Below, piece by piece: positions 44,310-54,616 of a stretch of 64,000 nucleotides of DNA. The notes under the pieces are model-generated. The model was not told where the DNA came from. It did no database searches and saw nothing but the letters and a program-made list of their open reading frames with translations. A program made the translations under genes and the position numbers. Position 1 is the first letter of the stretch. Every line of letters starts with the position of its first letter. Source of the DNA: Rhodovulum sulfidophilum DSM 1374 (GTDB taxonomy: Bacteria; Pseudomonadota; Alphaproteobacteria; Rhodobacterales; Rhodobacteraceae); NCBI RefSeq assembly GCF_001633165.1, contig NZ_CP015418.1:3658001-3722000 (forward strand). The letters run 5' to 3'.

Positions 44310-45653
44310 TCAGGCCACCTGCTCGACCGCCTCGACGACCCTGCCCACGACCTCAATCAACTGCGCGTCATCCTCACATTCGGCCATGACGCGGATCAAC
44401 GGCTCGGTCCCGGACTTGCGGATCAGAAGCCGTCCATGTCCGTCCAGACGCTTTTCGGCCGCGGCAATGGCGTCCTGAACCGAAGCCGTGCCCAGCGGGT
44501 CGGCCCCGGCGGCATAGCGGACATTCTTCAGAAGTTGCGGCACCCGCTCGAAACGGCGCGCAAGATCCGAGGCGGGACGCCCGGTCTCAACCATCGCCGC
44601 CAGGAACTGCAGCCCGGCCAGCAGCCCGTCGCCGGTGGTGCAATAATCGGTCATCACGATATGGCCCGACTGTTCGCCGCCGAGGTTCCAGCCGCCCTTC
44701 CGCATCGCCTCGACCACATAACGGTCGCCGACGGCAGTGCGTTCAAGCTTCAGCCCCTGCCCGGCCAGATGCCGCTCGAGCCCGAGATTGGACATCACCG
44801 TCGCGACCAGCGTGCCATGGCGCAGCCGCCCCTGAGCCGCCCAGCGTTCGGCTAACAGCGCCATGACCTGATCGCCATCGGCCACCGCCCCGGTCTCGTC
44901 GATGATCATCACCCGGTCGGCATCGCCGTCGAGACAGATCCCCAGATCGGCGCCATGGGCCACCACCGCAGCGGCCGCGATATCGGTATGGGTCGAGCCG
45001 CAGTTCCGGTTGATATTCAAGCCGTTGGGCTCGGCGCCCATGGACACGACCTCGGCGCCCAGTTCCCACAGCACGCTCGGCGCCACCCGATAGGCCGCGC
45101 CATTGGCGCAATCGACCACCACCTTCAGCCCGTCGAGCCGGAGCCCGCGCGGGAAGGTGGTCTTGAGGAATTCGCCATAGCGCCAGAGCCCGTCATCGAT
45201 GCGCTTGGCGCTGCCGATATTGGCCGGCTGGCACAGCGCGATCTCGGCCTCGAGGATCGCCTCGATCTCGGCCTCGGCCTCGTCCGAAAGCTTGAAGCCC
45301 GAAGGGCCGAAGAACTTGATACCATTGTCTTCATGCGGGTTGTGGCTGGCCGAGATCATGATGCCGAGATCGGCCCGCATCGACTGGGTCAGAAAGCCCA
45401 CGGCAGGCGTCGGCACCGGCCCAAGCAGAAGCACGTTCATGCCGGTCGAGGTCAGGCCCGCGGTCAGCGCGTTTTCCAGCATGTAGCCCGACCGCCGCGT
45501 GTCCTTGCCGATCACCACCCGGTGCCGGTTCAGCCCGTCGGTGCGGAAATAGCGCCCCGCCGCCTGGCCCAGCCGCAACGCCATGTCAGGCGTCATCGGA
45601 TGGCTGTTGGCGCGGCCGCGCACGCCGTCGGTTCCGAAAATCTGTCTACTCAT
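44310..45653 (-). CDS. glmM: Phosphoglucosamine mutase
   Basis: A 447-residue alpha-phosphohexomutase that interconverts glucosamine 6- and 1-phosphate for UDP-GlcNAc and so for peptidoglycan and LPS. It starts [14 protein letters not shown]. The phosphoserine is Ser103 in ISASHNP, the metal loop is [14 protein letters not shown], the substrate loop GGEQSGHI and the phosphate site [12 protein letters not shown]. The start overlaps the folP stop by eight bases, giving a folB-folP-glmM leftward unit, the usual folP-glmM linkage. UDP-GlcNAc made here could also feed the GT41 enzyme. Confidence 0.97.
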   Translation of the reverse strand: MSRQIFGTDGVRGRANSHPMTPDMALRLGQAAGRYFRTDGLNRHRVVIGKDTRRSGYMLENALTAGLTSTGMNVLLLGPVPTPAVGFLTQSMRADLGIMISASHNPHEDNGIKFFGPSGFKLSDEAEAEIEAILEAEIALCQPANIGSAKRIDDGLWRYGEFLKTTFPRGLRLDGLKVVVDCANGAAYRVAPSVLWELGAEVVSMGAEPNGLNINRNCGSTHTDIAAAAVVAHGADLGICLDGDADRVMIIDETGAVADGDQVMALLAERWAAQGRLRHGTLVATVMSNLGLERHLAGQGLKLERTAVGDRYVVEAMRKGGWNLGGEQSGHIVMTDYCTTGDGLLAGLQFLAAMVETGRPASDLARRFERVPQLLKNVRYAAGADPLGTASVQDAIAAAEKRLDGHGRLLIRKSGTEPLIRVMAECEDDAQLIEVVGRVVEAVEQVA

Positions 45654-46665
45654 GACCCAACTCCAACCCCTTTACCGCTGCATCGAGCCGCATCGCCTGC
45701 CGGGTCTCGGCGGCGTCATGCACCCGGACGAACTGAACGCCCTGGGCGATCGCGGCCAGCGCCACCGCGACCGAGCCCGGCCCCCGCGCCGCCGCCGTCT
45801 CGGCACCGCCTATGGCGCCGATGAAGCGCTTGCGCGACGCCCCGAGCAGCACCGGACAGCCGAGCCCGTGAAAGAGGCTGATCCCGCGCAGCAGCGCCAG
45901 ATTATGCGCCAGCGTCTTGCCGAAGCCGATGCCCGGATCGACGACGATGCGCGAGGCCGGAATACCGGACGCCAGCGCCGCCCGCACCCGCTCGACGAGA
46001 AAGTCGTAGACGTCGAGCAGCACATGATCGTAATGCGGGTCGTCCTGCATCGTGGCCGGGTCGCCCTGCGCATGCATCAGGCAGACCGCCGCCCCCGCCC
46101 GCGCCGTCGCCCCCGCCAGATCCGGGTCGAAGCCCAGCGCCGCCACGTCATTGACCATGTCGGCACCGGCCGCGAGCGCGGCCTCGGCCACCGCCGCCTT
46201 GCGGGTGTCGATCGAGATCGGCCGCGAGACCCCGGCGGAACGCAGCGCCGCAATGACGGGCGCGGTGCGGGCGATCTCCTCGGGGACCGACACATCGGCC
46301 GAGCCGGGCCGGGTCGATTCGCCGCCGATATCCAGAATGTCCGCATCCACGGCCAGCGCCTGGCCATGGGCCAGCGCCGTCTCGGGCCGGTCATGCTGTC
46401 CGCCATCGGAAAAACTGTCCGGCGTGACATTGAGGATGCCCATCAGCCGCGGACGATCCATGGTCAGCCCGGCGATGGCCGGGCGCGGCGCGGTCAGCGC
46501 GATGCGCCAGTCCTCGGGGATCGCGCGCGCCGGAACCAGCCGCGGCGGCTCGTCCCGCTCCAGCATCTCGGCCATTGCGAACCAGCCCCATCCTCCGGCC
46601 AGTGTCAGGGCCTCGGAAGGACGGGCGGGGTCGGTCTGAACGATGGGACGATAATAGCTGGTCAT
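45646..46665 (-). CDS. folP: Dihydropteroate synthase
   Basis: A 339-residue TIM-barrel enzyme joining p-aminobenzoate to the pterin diphosphate. Signatures: [56 protein letters not shown] and [14 protein letters not shown]. About 70 N-terminal residues precede the core, which is longer than in Escherichia coli. The start at 46665 is chosen over a TTG six codons earlier; the ribosome site is weak. It follows folB by 39 bases and overlaps glmM. Confidence 0.96.
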   Translation of the reverse strand: MTSYYRPIVQTDPARPSEALTLAGGWGWFAMAEMLERDEPPRLVPARAIPEDWRIALTAPRPAIAGLTMDRPRLMGILNVTPDSFSDGGQHDRPETALAHGQALAVDADILDIGGESTRPGSADVSVPEEIARTAPVIAALRSAGVSRPISIDTRKAAVAEAALAAGADMVNDVAALGFDPDLAGATARAGAAVCLMHAQGDPATMQDDPHYDHVLLDVYDFLVERVRAALASGIPASRIVVDPGIGFGKTLAHNLALLRGISLFHGLGCPVLLGASRKRFIGAIGGAETAAARGPGSVAVALAAIAQGVQFVRVHDAAETRQAMRLDAAVKGLELGHE

Positions 46666-46704
46666 GGACCGTTGATCTGCCAAGCCGGGGCGCTTGGCAA
46701 CCCG

Positions 46705-47655
46705 TCAGATCGCCGTCCCGGCCGCATCGGGCGAAACATAGCGCAGATCGAGCCCGCGCGCGGGATGCTCGGGGACATCCTCGCCGATCACCAGCACCGT
46801 CTCGGCATGAAGCTCGGCGGCAAACCAGAGCGCGAGTTCCAGCGCGTCATGCGGATCGGCAGACGGGCTCTCGACCGCGTCGAGCACGATCTTCGAGGGC
46901 GCCCAGACGCTGATCTGATCGTGCTTCATCGCCCAGTCGATCTCGGTCCGGCTGCCGCGCACCACGCAGCGCGGATCGCGTCCGGCCAGCACCCAGGCAT
47001 TCTGCTCGATGGCCAGCAGATCGATCCGGCGCTGGACCAGCGGAGCCGTCGCCTGCGGCGCGGGCGTCTCGGAGGCGCCGACGCACAGCACCAGCGGCCG
47101 CGCCCCGGCCTGCCAGCGGTCGAGCCAGCCGGGCAGCTCGGGCGCGGCCAGCGCGGCATTGGTCAGGAACACGACGAGCGGCGCCACAAGGGGCTCGGGC
47201 TCGGCCGCGACGGGCACTGGGCGCGGCAGATCGGGGGCACGGTCGCGCACGATCTCGACCCCCAGCGCGCCGGGCCCGCGGTCGAGCTTCTCGATCCGGA
47301 TATAGGCCCGCATCGCCTGCGGTGCGGCCAGGATGCGCTCGGCGACCCGTTCAGCCAGGGTCTCGAGCAGGTTCAGCCGCTCCGAGGACAGTTCGGCCGC
47401 AATCGCCTCGGCAATCATGTCATAGGACAGCACCCGGTCGACATCGTCGTCCAGCGGCGCGGGATGCGGCCGGACCTCGACCACGACATTGAACCGCACC
47501 CGCTGGGTCGAGCCGCGCTCGGCCTGGAAGGCGCCGATCTCGACCTCGGCGACAAGGTCGCGCAGCGAGATCCGGTCGCGCAGCGGCCGGGCCGGGTCCA
47601 TGGCTTCGGCCCGTTCCGACGGATGGGCGAAGGCAAGGCGGATGTCGTCTGTCAT
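46705..47655 (-). CDS. folB: Dihydroneopterin aldolase with a C-terminal extension
   Basis: A 316-residue protein. Residues about 25-145 are FolB: RISLRDLVAEVEIGAFQAER, VDRVLSYDMIAEAI, LLETLAERVAERIL and AYIRIEKLDRGPGALGVEIV, which cleaves dihydroneopterin to the 6-hydroxymethyl pterin. About 170 further residues (VVFLTNAALAAPELPGWL to the end) form a separate domain that I do not recognise, with WVLAGRDPRCVVRGSRTEID and ISVWAPSKIVLDAVE. Normal FolB has about 120 residues and an octameric ring, so the extension would decorate the ring. It is first of folB-folP-glmM. Confidence 0.88.
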   Translation of the reverse strand: MTDDIRLAFAHPSERAEAMDPARPLRDRISLRDLVAEVEIGAFQAERGSTQRVRFNVVVEVRPHPAPLDDDVDRVLSYDMIAEAIAAELSSERLNLLETLAERVAERILAAPQAMRAYIRIEKLDRGPGALGVEIVRDRAPDLPRPVPVAAEPEPLVAPLVVFLTNAALAAPELPGWLDRWQAGARPLVLCVGASETPAPQATAPLVQRRIDLLAIEQNAWVLAGRDPRCVVRGSRTEIDWAMKHDQISVWAPSKIVLDAVESPSADPHDALELALWFAAELHAETVLVIGEDVPEHPARGLDLRYVSPDAAGTAI

Positions 47656-47740
47656 CTTGGTCTCCGGCAAGCTGGATTTCCTCATGGGCGGAAACGGGCG
47701 CAACGGACAGCCCGGCGGCCGGATGTGACGGGCGGGCGCC

Positions 47741-48421
47741 TCAGTTGGCCGCGACCGCCGCGGGCCGACGGTAGAACAGATGCTGGCCGATCGAGGCCGT
47801 ACGCGGGAACCGCCGGGCCCATCCCGGGTCGACACTGCGGTTGTGGTAATGGGTCGCACCGCCGGTCAGCGCCCGCGGAGCGCCGTCCAGCATCATCCGC
47901 GCGATCTTGCCCATCCGCCGATAGGTCCGCTGATCCGAGATATGCTCGGCGCGGCCGTCGCAGGTATAGGAGAACTGACAGCGGTTCAGCTTGCCGGTGC
48001 CCTGATGCACGACACCGCAGACGCTGTCGGGATAAAGCGGCGAGGCGACGCGGTTCAGGATCACTTCGGCCACCGCGAACTGGCCCTTCACCGTCTCGCC
48101 CCGGGCTTCGAAATAAAGCGCCTCGGACAGGCAGGTCCAGGCCTCGCCGCCCTTGGCGACGGGCTGTGCATCGAGCCATTTCGGGTCGTAGCGCCTGGCA
48201 TCCCGGACCGCAGGGGAGGTGCTGAGGCGGTTGATCCGGCGCTGGCCGAGCCGCTGCAGACCGGCCCGCTCGGCGCCGAGAAGGCGGGCGAGATTGTCGC
48301 CCAGAACCGCCGTCGGATCGTTCGACTGCGATCCCGTCATCTCCGACTGGCCCGCCGGAGCGACCAAAAGCAGGGCCGTAGCCGCCGCAATACCTGCGAC
48401 CCGAATACTTACCCGACCCAT
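47741..48421 (-). CDS. SleB-type cell wall hydrolase
   Basis: A 226-residue exported protein. The signal peptide is VSIRVAGIAAATALLLVAPA. The Hydrolase_2/SleB domain occupies about residues 100-215: CLSEALYFEARGE with the catalytic-type Glu, GQFAVAEVILNRV, YPDSVCGVVHQG, CQFSYTCDG and ATHYHNRSVDPGWAR. Such enzymes are lytic transglycosylases or amidases acting on peptidoglycan. Start at 48421 has a GAGGGG site; an ATG four codons earlier is also possible. It lies downstream of the PPDK-like gene, 177 bases away, and probably has its own promoter. Confidence 0.88.
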   Translation of the reverse strand: MGRVSIRVAGIAAATALLLVAPAGQSEMTGSQSNDPTAVLGDNLARLLGAERAGLQRLGQRRINRLSTSPAVRDARRYDPKWLDAQPVAKGGEAWTCLSEALYFEARGETVKGQFAVAEVILNRVASPLYPDSVCGVVHQGTGKLNRCQFSYTCDGRAEHISDQRTYRRMGKIARMMLDGAPRALTGGATHYHNRSVDPGWARRFPRTASIGQHLFYRRPAAVAAN

Positions 48422-48598
48422 TTTGCCCCTCATAGCTGGCCAGAGCCCTCACATGACCCTGGGGCGGCCCTCTACCCGCAAAGGGCTCAAATGTCCATCC
48501 GGGGGCCGGTTTTGCAACCATGAGCAGAGCTTTTCATTGCTTGCGCTTGCGAAGTTTTATTCGCGCATGAGGTGAAAAATGGCGGTCAAACCATTGAT

Positions 48599-51160
48599 TC
48601 AATACCGCCCATGTTTTGGGCGCAGCGCGGCACCCAGCGCCAGCTGTGCGGCGGCAAGTCGCGCAACGGGCACCCGGAAGGGAGAGCAGGAAACATAGTC
48701 GAATCCGGCCTCGCGGCAGAAGGCAATCGAATCTGCATTGCCGCCATGTTCGCCGCAGATCGACAGCACGATCTCGGGCCGGGCCAGCCGGCCGCGATCG
48801 GCGCCGATGCTCAGAAGCTCGCCCACGCCCTCGGTATCGAGCACATGGAACGGGTCTTCGGCAAAGACCCCCTGCTTGACATAGGACCCCATGAACCGCC
48901 CGGCATCGTCGCGCGAAAGCCCATAGGTCATCTGCGTGAGGTCATTGGTGCCGAAGCTGAGGAATGCGGCATGCTGGGCGATATCGCCGGCGCGAAGCGC
49001 GGCCCTGGGCGTCTCGACCATCACCCCCAGCCGATAGGCGAAATCCGCCCCGCGCTCGGTCCGGACCGCGGCGGCAAGCGAGTCGATCCGGGTCTTCACC
49101 AGCTCGACCTCGCGCATCGCCGAGACCAGCGGGATCATGATCTCGGGCACGATCGGCCAGCCCTTGCGGCTGGCCTCGATCGTGGCCTCGAAGATGGCCC
49201 GGGCCTGCATGTCGTAGATCTCGGGCACGGCGATCCCGAGCCGGACCCCGCGCATCCCCAGCATCGGGTTGAATTCGGACAAGGCCTGAATCCGGCGGGT
49301 CACGTCGGACACCGGCAGGCCAAGCGCCTCGGCCAGTTCGCGGATGCCCTCGCGCGACTGCGGCAGAAACTCGTGCAGCGGCGGGTCGAACAGCCTGATG
49401 CAGACCGGAAGCCCCTGCATGATCTCGAAAAGCCGGATGAAATCGCCGCGCTGCATCGGCAGCAGGCGTTCCAGCACCGTACCGCGGTCCTCGGGGCCGG
49501 CGGCAAAGATCATCTCATGCATGACCGTCAGCCGGTCATGTTCGAAAAACATATGTTCGGTGCGGCAGAGCCCGATCCCGTCAGCGCCGAACCGGCGCGC
49601 GGTCTCGGCATCGGCGGGGGTGTCGGCATTGGCCCGGATGCCGATATCGCAGGCCGCCTCGGCCCAGCCCATCAGCGCATGGAACGCATCGTCGAGCGCG
49701 GGCGGCAGCATCTTGGCCTCGCCCAGCAGCGCCTGCCCGTTGGTGCCGTCAAGCGTGACGATATCGCCCTCATGCAGCTTGCGGCCGTCGGCGGTGATCA
49801 GAACGCCGTCGCGGCGGTTCAGCCGCATGTCCGAGACGCCGACGACGCAAGGCACACCCAGCCCGCGCGCGATCACGGCGGCATGGCTGGTCATGCCGCC
49901 GCGTTCGGTCATCACGCCCGCCGCCACATGCATGCCGCGAATATCCTCGGGCGTGGTTTCGCGACGCACCAGAATGCAGGGCTCGCCGCGCGCGGCACTG
50001 GCCTGCGCTGCGGCCGAGCCGAAGACGAGCCGCCCCACGGCGGCGCCCGGGCTCGCGGCAATGCCCTGCGCGATCACCTGCCGCCGCCCGGTCGGATCGA
50101 CCTGGCTGTGCAGAAGCTCACTGACCGCGCGCGGCTCGATCCGGGCCAGCGCGTCCTCGCGGGCGATGATCCCCTCATCTGCCAGCATCACCGCGATCCG
50201 CACCGCACTGCGGGCGCTGCGCTGAACCCGCACCGCATCCAGCACCCAGAGCCGCCCGGCCTCGATGGTGAACTCGATCTGCATCTCTTCGCAAAGGTTG
50301 ATCCGGCAGGTGTCGCCATACCGCTTGAGCCGGGCAAAAAGCTCGGGACAGCGATCCTCGAGCGCCGGGCCGCGCGGATCGCGGGTCAGGAAAAGCGCCT
50401 GTTTCTGGCGGCTGACCGCGTCGCGGCCCTGGCTCTGGCCCAGATACCGCCCGGTGATGCGCCGCTGTCCGGTGACCCCGTCGACGAACTGGATCACGCC
50501 CGAGCCGCTTTCCTCGGGGCCGAGGCCCAGCGCCATCTGCTGCACCACAAGCCCCAGCCCGGCCTCGGCCGGCGCCCCCTTGGCCTGACGCAGAAGCCGC
50601 GCCGTGGTGCCTTCCCAGGCCCGCGCCATCGAGCGCAGAACCTCCAGCAACTGCCGCACCGGGTCCTGCGGGAAGGGCTCTTCGGTCTCTTCGGCATAGG
50701 CGGCAAGCGCCGCCGCCACCGCCTCGGCCGAATAGTCCTCGGACTCGAACAGGTCGGGGTCGAGCCGCGCGACATGGATCGCATAGGCCTGGATGAAGCG
50801 CAGATACAGCGCGTTGGCCGCGGCCGCGCCATGGGTCTTGCACAAGGCGGCATGACGCGCGTCATTCATGCCGATATTGAGGATCGAGGCCGGACCGCCC
50901 CAGTCCGGATCCGCCGAGCTCGGCCGGACCGAGACCAGCGGCGCGGCGCCGAACACCGCCAGCAGCGCCTCGGCATCGGGCATCTGGCCCAGGGCGATCC
51001 GGTGCACGGCCTCGAAGGACAGCGCGACGGTGCGCGGCACCGGCAGGTCGATGCGCACCAGGCGCTGCAGGCACTTGGCCCGCCCGCCATGGCGGTCCGC
51101 GGCAATGGCCGCGTCCGGCGTTATCTCGGTAAAGTCAACGATATCCGTGAGTTTCCGCAC
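48599..51160 (-). CDS. PPDK/PEP-utilizing-family protein with altered nucleotide-binding domain
   Basis: An 853-residue protein laid out like pyruvate, phosphate dikinase. The phosphohistidine domain is intact (TERGGMTSHAAVIARG, His426). The PEP/pyruvate barrel is also intact: GIGLCRTEHMFF, MIPLVSAMRE, GVMVETPRAALRA, FGTNDLTQMTYG and the catalytic CGEHGG. The ATP-grasp half deviates: Arg79 and Glu296 match catalytic Arg92 and Glu323 of the Clostridium enzyme, but Asp321, Gln335 and Arg337 are replaced by Gln294, Asp308 and Val310, and the SGAPVSMPGM loop reads PSSADPDWGGPAS. It may be a PEP-dependent enzyme with another partner. The start is GTG. It follows glyS by 74 bases. Confidence 0.8.
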   Translation of the reverse strand: MRKLTDIVDFTEITPDAAIAADRHGGRAKCLQRLVRIDLPVPRTVALSFEAVHRIALGQMPDAEALLAVFGAAPLVSVRPSSADPDWGGPASILNIGMNDARHAALCKTHGAAAANALYLRFIQAYAIHVARLDPDLFESEDYSAEAVAAALAAYAEETEEPFPQDPVRQLLEVLRSMARAWEGTTARLLRQAKGAPAEAGLGLVVQQMALGLGPEESGSGVIQFVDGVTGQRRITGRYLGQSQGRDAVSRQKQALFLTRDPRGPALEDRCPELFARLKRYGDTCRINLCEEMQIEFTIEAGRLWVLDAVRVQRSARSAVRIAVMLADEGIIAREDALARIEPRAVSELLHSQVDPTGRRQVIAQGIAASPGAAVGRLVFGSAAAQASAARGEPCILVRRETTPEDIRGMHVAAGVMTERGGMTSHAAVIARGLGVPCVVGVSDMRLNRRDGVLITADGRKLHEGDIVTLDGTNGQALLGEAKMLPPALDDAFHALMGWAEAACDIGIRANADTPADAETARRFGADGIGLCRTEHMFFEHDRLTVMHEMIFAAGPEDRGTVLERLLPMQRGDFIRLFEIMQGLPVCIRLFDPPLHEFLPQSREGIRELAEALGLPVSDVTRRIQALSEFNPMLGMRGVRLGIAVPEIYDMQARAIFEATIEASRKGWPIVPEIMIPLVSAMREVELVKTRIDSLAAAVRTERGADFAYRLGVMVETPRAALRAGDIAQHAAFLSFGTNDLTQMTYGLSRDDAGRFMGSYVKQGVFAEDPFHVLDTEGVGELLSIGADRGRLARPEIVLSICGEHGGNADSIAFCREAGFDYVSCSPFRVPVARLAAAQLALGAALRPKHGRY

Positions 51161-51234
51161 CGCAGCATCCTTCCCCCCTGCTGCAGCATACGCCGATGGC
51201 GGGAACTGACAAGCAAAGCGTCACGATGCGGCGC

Positions 51235-53481
51235 TCAGCCGTCGATCCGGGTCAGATCGGCCACGCTGCCGCAGGTCGCGCGGATGCGATGCAGCAGATT
51301 GAGCCGGTTGCGACGGATGATCTCATTGTCGGAATTGACCTGCACCGCCTCGAAGAAGGCGTCGATCGGCGCCCGAAGCGCGGCCATGGCGGCCATGGCT
51401 TTCGCGAAATCCTCGGCCTCCATCGCCGGGCCGATGGCCGCCTCGGCCGCGTCGAGCGCATCGAAAAGCGCCTGCTCGGCCGGGTCGTCGGAGAATTTCC
51501 GGTCGGCCCCGAAGGAGTATTCGACCCCGTCCTTTTCCTCGGCCTGGCTGAGGATGTTGTTGGCCCGCTTGAAGCCCTGCACCAGGTTTTCGCCATCCTC
51601 GGTGCCGATCACCGCCTGCAGTGCCTCGGCCCGCCGGACCAGCAGCGTCAGGTCGTCATTGCCGGGCATGGCCAGACAGGCGTCGATCACGTCATGCCGG
51701 ATGCCCTCGGCGCGCAGGTGGACCTTGAGGCGGTCGTGGAAGAAGGAGAGGAGGTCTTCGGTCAGTTCAAAACCCAGCCTAACATCAGGACGATCTTCAG
51801 ACGGTGGGCTATCCAGCCTGGCTTGGCTCCAGATCGCCTTGTCAACTTGGTCGGCAAATTCAATCAGAAGCTTCTCATCTTGTACTTTTCCCCCAAGAAC
51901 CGCGAATGCTTCGTGCAGCCCCTCATATTGCCGTGATGCGAGTACATGACCCACGTTTGGCCCAAGTGCTCGAAACATCATTTCGGATAGATTGCCGCGA
52001 ATTCGATTCACCAGCACCAGCCGGATCACCCCCAGCGCCGCACGGCGAAGCGCAAAGGGGTCCTTGGACCCGGTGGGTTTCTCGTCGATGGCCCAGAAGC
52101 CGGTCAGCGTGTCGATCTTGTCGGCCAGCGCCACGGCGACCGACACCGGCGCGGTCGGGACCTCGTCGGAAGGGCCAAGCGGCTTGTAATGCAGCGCGCA
52201 GGCCTCGGCGACCTCGGCGGGCAGGCCCGCGGCCGCCGCGTAATAGCGGCCCATCAGGCCCTGAAGCTCTGGGAATTCATAGACCATCTGCGAGGCGAGA
52301 TCGAGCTTGGCTACCTTGGCCGCCTGTTCCGTCAGATCGGGATCGGCACCGACCTTCGGCGCGATCTCGCGGGCCAGAGCCGCCACTCGCCCGATCTTGT
52401 CGGCCTGGCTCCCAAGCGCGCTCTGGAAGGTCACATGGGTCAGGGCCTCGCGCCAGTCCTCCATGCCGGTCTTCGCCACGGCAAGATCGTTGCCCCAGAA
52501 GAAGGCCGCGTCCGACAGGCGCGCGGATAGCACTTTTCCGTTGCCCTTGAGGATGGTTTCGCCGTTATCGGCGGTTTCCCGGTTAGCAACTGTCACAAAT
52601 CGAACAATCCGCCCCGTCTTCGGATCTCTGACCGAGAAGAACTTCTGATGCTCCTTCATCGAGGTCTGAAGCACCTCGGGCGGCAGGTCCAGAAAGGCCT
52701 CGCCGATGGCGCCCATCAGCACCACGGGCCATTCCACCAGCCCCGCGACCTCGGTCAGAAGGCCCTTGTCCTCGACCACCTCAAGGCCCTGGGCGAAGGC
52801 CGCATTGGTGGCGTCATGCCAGATCTGATCGGCGCGTTCGTCCTGATCGAGCATCACCCTGGCGCGCTTGAGCCTGACCGCGTAATCCTCGAAGCCCGTC
52901 ACCCGGAACGGCTCGGGCGCCATGAAGCGGTGGCCGCGGGTGGTGTCGCCCGCGCGGATGCCGTCGATGTCGAGCGGGACGACCTCTGCCCCGGCCTCGG
53001 TCGTCAGCAGGCACAGGATCGAATGCAGCGGCCGCACCCAGCGCAGGCTGCCCGCGCCCCAGCGCATCGACTTGGGCCAGGGGAAATTGCGGATCGTCGC
53101 CTCAAGCACCTCGGCCACGATGGCGGCGGCCTCGCGGCCGGGCTTGTCGATCACCGCGACCCAGACCCGGCCCTTCTTGTCGTCGCGCGCCTCAAGCCGG
53201 TCCTTGGTCAGCCCGGTCGAGCGCAGGAACCCCTCCAGCGCCTTTTCGGGCGCATCGACACGGGGGCCCTTGCGCTCTTCCTTCAGGTCGGGGCTGCGGG
53301 GCGAAAGCCCCTCGACGGCCAGAACCAGACGGCGCGGCGTGGAATAGGCCCGGGCATGACCATAGGTCAGCCCGGCCTCGACCAGCCCGTCGGTCACTCG
53401 CTGGCGCAGCGCCTCGCGCGCCCCGGCCTGCATCCGCGCCGGAATTTCCTCGGAAAAGAGTTCGATCAGAAGGTCGGGCAT
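51235..53481 (-). CDS. glyS: Glycine-tRNA ligase beta subunit
   Basis: A 748-residue subunit of the tetrameric bacterial glycyl-tRNA synthetase. It starts PDLLIELFSEEIPARMQ, the standard N terminus; further marks are STPRRLVLAVEGLSPRS, FPWPKSMRWGAGSLRWVRP, EHQKFFSVRDPKTG and the C-terminal FFEAVQVNSDNEIIRRNRLN. It recognises tRNA and shows an anticodon-binding C-terminal domain. It begins nine bases after glyQ. Two internal patches (about 51768-52005 and 52565-52620) use AT-richer codons unlike the rest of the gene, though the reading frame and protein are intact. Confidence 0.97.
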   Translation of the reverse strand: MPDLLIELFSEEIPARMQAGAREALRQRVTDGLVEAGLTYGHARAYSTPRRLVLAVEGLSPRSPDLKEERKGPRVDAPEKALEGFLRSTGLTKDRLEARDDKKGRVWVAVIDKPGREAAAIVAEVLEATIRNFPWPKSMRWGAGSLRWVRPLHSILCLLTTEAGAEVVPLDIDGIRAGDTTRGHRFMAPEPFRVTGFEDYAVRLKRARVMLDQDERADQIWHDATNAAFAQGLEVVEDKGLLTEVAGLVEWPVVLMGAIGEAFLDLPPEVLQTSMKEHQKFFSVRDPKTGRIVRFVTVANRETADNGETILKGNGKVLSARLSDAAFFWGNDLAVAKTGMEDWREALTHVTFQSALGSQADKIGRVAALAREIAPKVGADPDLTEQAAKVAKLDLASQMVYEFPELQGLMGRYYAAAAGLPAEVAEACALHYKPLGPSDEVPTAPVSVAVALADKIDTLTGFWAIDEKPTGSKDPFALRRAALGVIRLVLVNRIRGNLSEMMFRALGPNVGHVLASRQYEGLHEAFAVLGGKVQDEKLLIEFADQVDKAIWSQARLDSPPSEDRPDVRLGFELTEDLLSFFHDRLKVHLRAEGIRHDVIDACLAMPGNDDLTLLVRRAEALQAVIGTEDGENLVQGFKRANNILSQAEEKDGVEYSFGADRKFSDDPAEQALFDALDAAEAAIGPAMEAEDFAKAMAAMAALRAPIDAFFEAVQVNSDNEIIRRNRLNLLHRIRATCGSVADLTRIDG

Positions 53482-53490
53482 GGGGCGTCC

Positions 53491-54435
53491 CTAATTCGCG
53501 GCCTCGGGCGCATCGCCCGTCCAGCCGCCGGCTTTCGTTTCGACGAAGGCATCGGCGCAGCGCTTGGCCAGCGCCCGCACCCGCCCGATATAGGCCTGCC
53601 GCTCGGTGACGGAGATCACGCCACGCGCGTCCAGCAGGTTGAAGAAATGGCTGGCCTTGATGCATTGGTCATAGGCCGGGTGCACCATGATGATGCGCTT
53701 GCCGCTGCGCGGATCCTCGGCCGGCTGATCGAGGATACGGGCGCATTCGGCCTCGGCGGCCTCGAAGAAATGCAGAAGCTTGTCGGTGTCGGCCACGTCG
53801 AAGTTCCAGCGGCTGTATTCTTCCTCTGTCTGCCGGAACACGTCGCCATATTTCAGCGCGATCGGCGCATCGGGGTCGTTGAAGGGCATGTCCATCACAT
53901 GGTCGATGCCCAGCACATACATCGCCAGCCGTTCCAGCCCATAGGTCAGCTCCCCCGAGACCGGGTGGCAGTCATGGCCGCCGACCTGCTGGAAATAGGT
54001 GAACTGGCTGACTTCCATGCCGTCGCACCAGACCTCCCAGCCCAGCCCCCAGGCGCCCAGCGTCGGGCTTTCCCAGTCATCCTCGACAAAGCGGATATCG
54101 TGATAGTCGAAGTCGATGCCGATGGCGGCCAGCGAGCCCAGATAAAGCTCCTGCAGATCGGGCGGGCTGGGTTTGATCAGCACCTGATACTGGTAATAAT
54201 GCTGCATCCGGTTGGGGTTCTCGCCATAGCGCCCGTCGGTCGGCCGCCGCGACGGCTGGACATAGGCCGCGGCCCAGGGCCGGGTTCCGAGCGAGCGCAG
54301 CGTGGTCGCCGGATGGAAGGTGCCAGCGCCCACTTCCATGTCGTAAGGCTGCAGGATCGCACAGCCCTTGGACGCCCAGTAGGTCTGAAGCCTGAGAATG
54401 ATCTCCTGGAAACTGCGCGGTTTGCCGTCGCTCAT
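53491..54435 (-). CDS. glyQ: Glycine-tRNA ligase alpha subunit
   Basis: A 314-residue catalytic subunit that activates glycine. Conserved stretches include [77 protein letters not shown] and [20 protein letters not shown]. The start at 54435 is preceded by AAGG; a longer frame upstream is not conserved. First gene of glyQ-glyS-PPDK-like, divergent from a protease-fold gene. Confidence 0.97.
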   Translation of the reverse strand: MSDGKPRSFQEIILRLQTYWASKGCAILQPYDMEVGAGTFHPATTLRSLGTRPWAAAYVQPSRRPTDGRYGENPNRMQHYYQYQVLIKPSPPDLQELYLGSLAAIGIDFDYHDIRFVEDDWESPTLGAWGLGWEVWCDGMEVSQFTYFQQVGGHDCHPVSGELTYGLERLAMYVLGIDHVMDMPFNDPDAPIALKYGDVFRQTEEEYSRWNFDVADTDKLLHFFEAAEAECARILDQPAEDPRSGKRIIMVHPAYDQCIKASHFFNLLDARGVISVTERQAYIGRVRALAKRCADAFVETKAGGWTGDAPEAAN

Positions 54436-54616
54436 GACGCCTTGAATCCCCTGTCCCGGTGGATGACCGGGTCTCAATATGCAAGCGATGCAACAGGGTC
54501 AATCAACCCGACACGAAACGGACTTGTTGACGTGCAATAAACGACGTTCCTGCTAGGGTCGCGACAGATTCGCCGCACCGGCGAAAACCGACTGGACGAC
54601 AAGGTTTACAAGACTG

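Noticed and set aside
48572..51949. 1125-codon rightward frame opposite the PPDK-like gene and the end of glyS
   Set aside because: Antisense shadow; the leftward genes have full family motifs and operon spacing.
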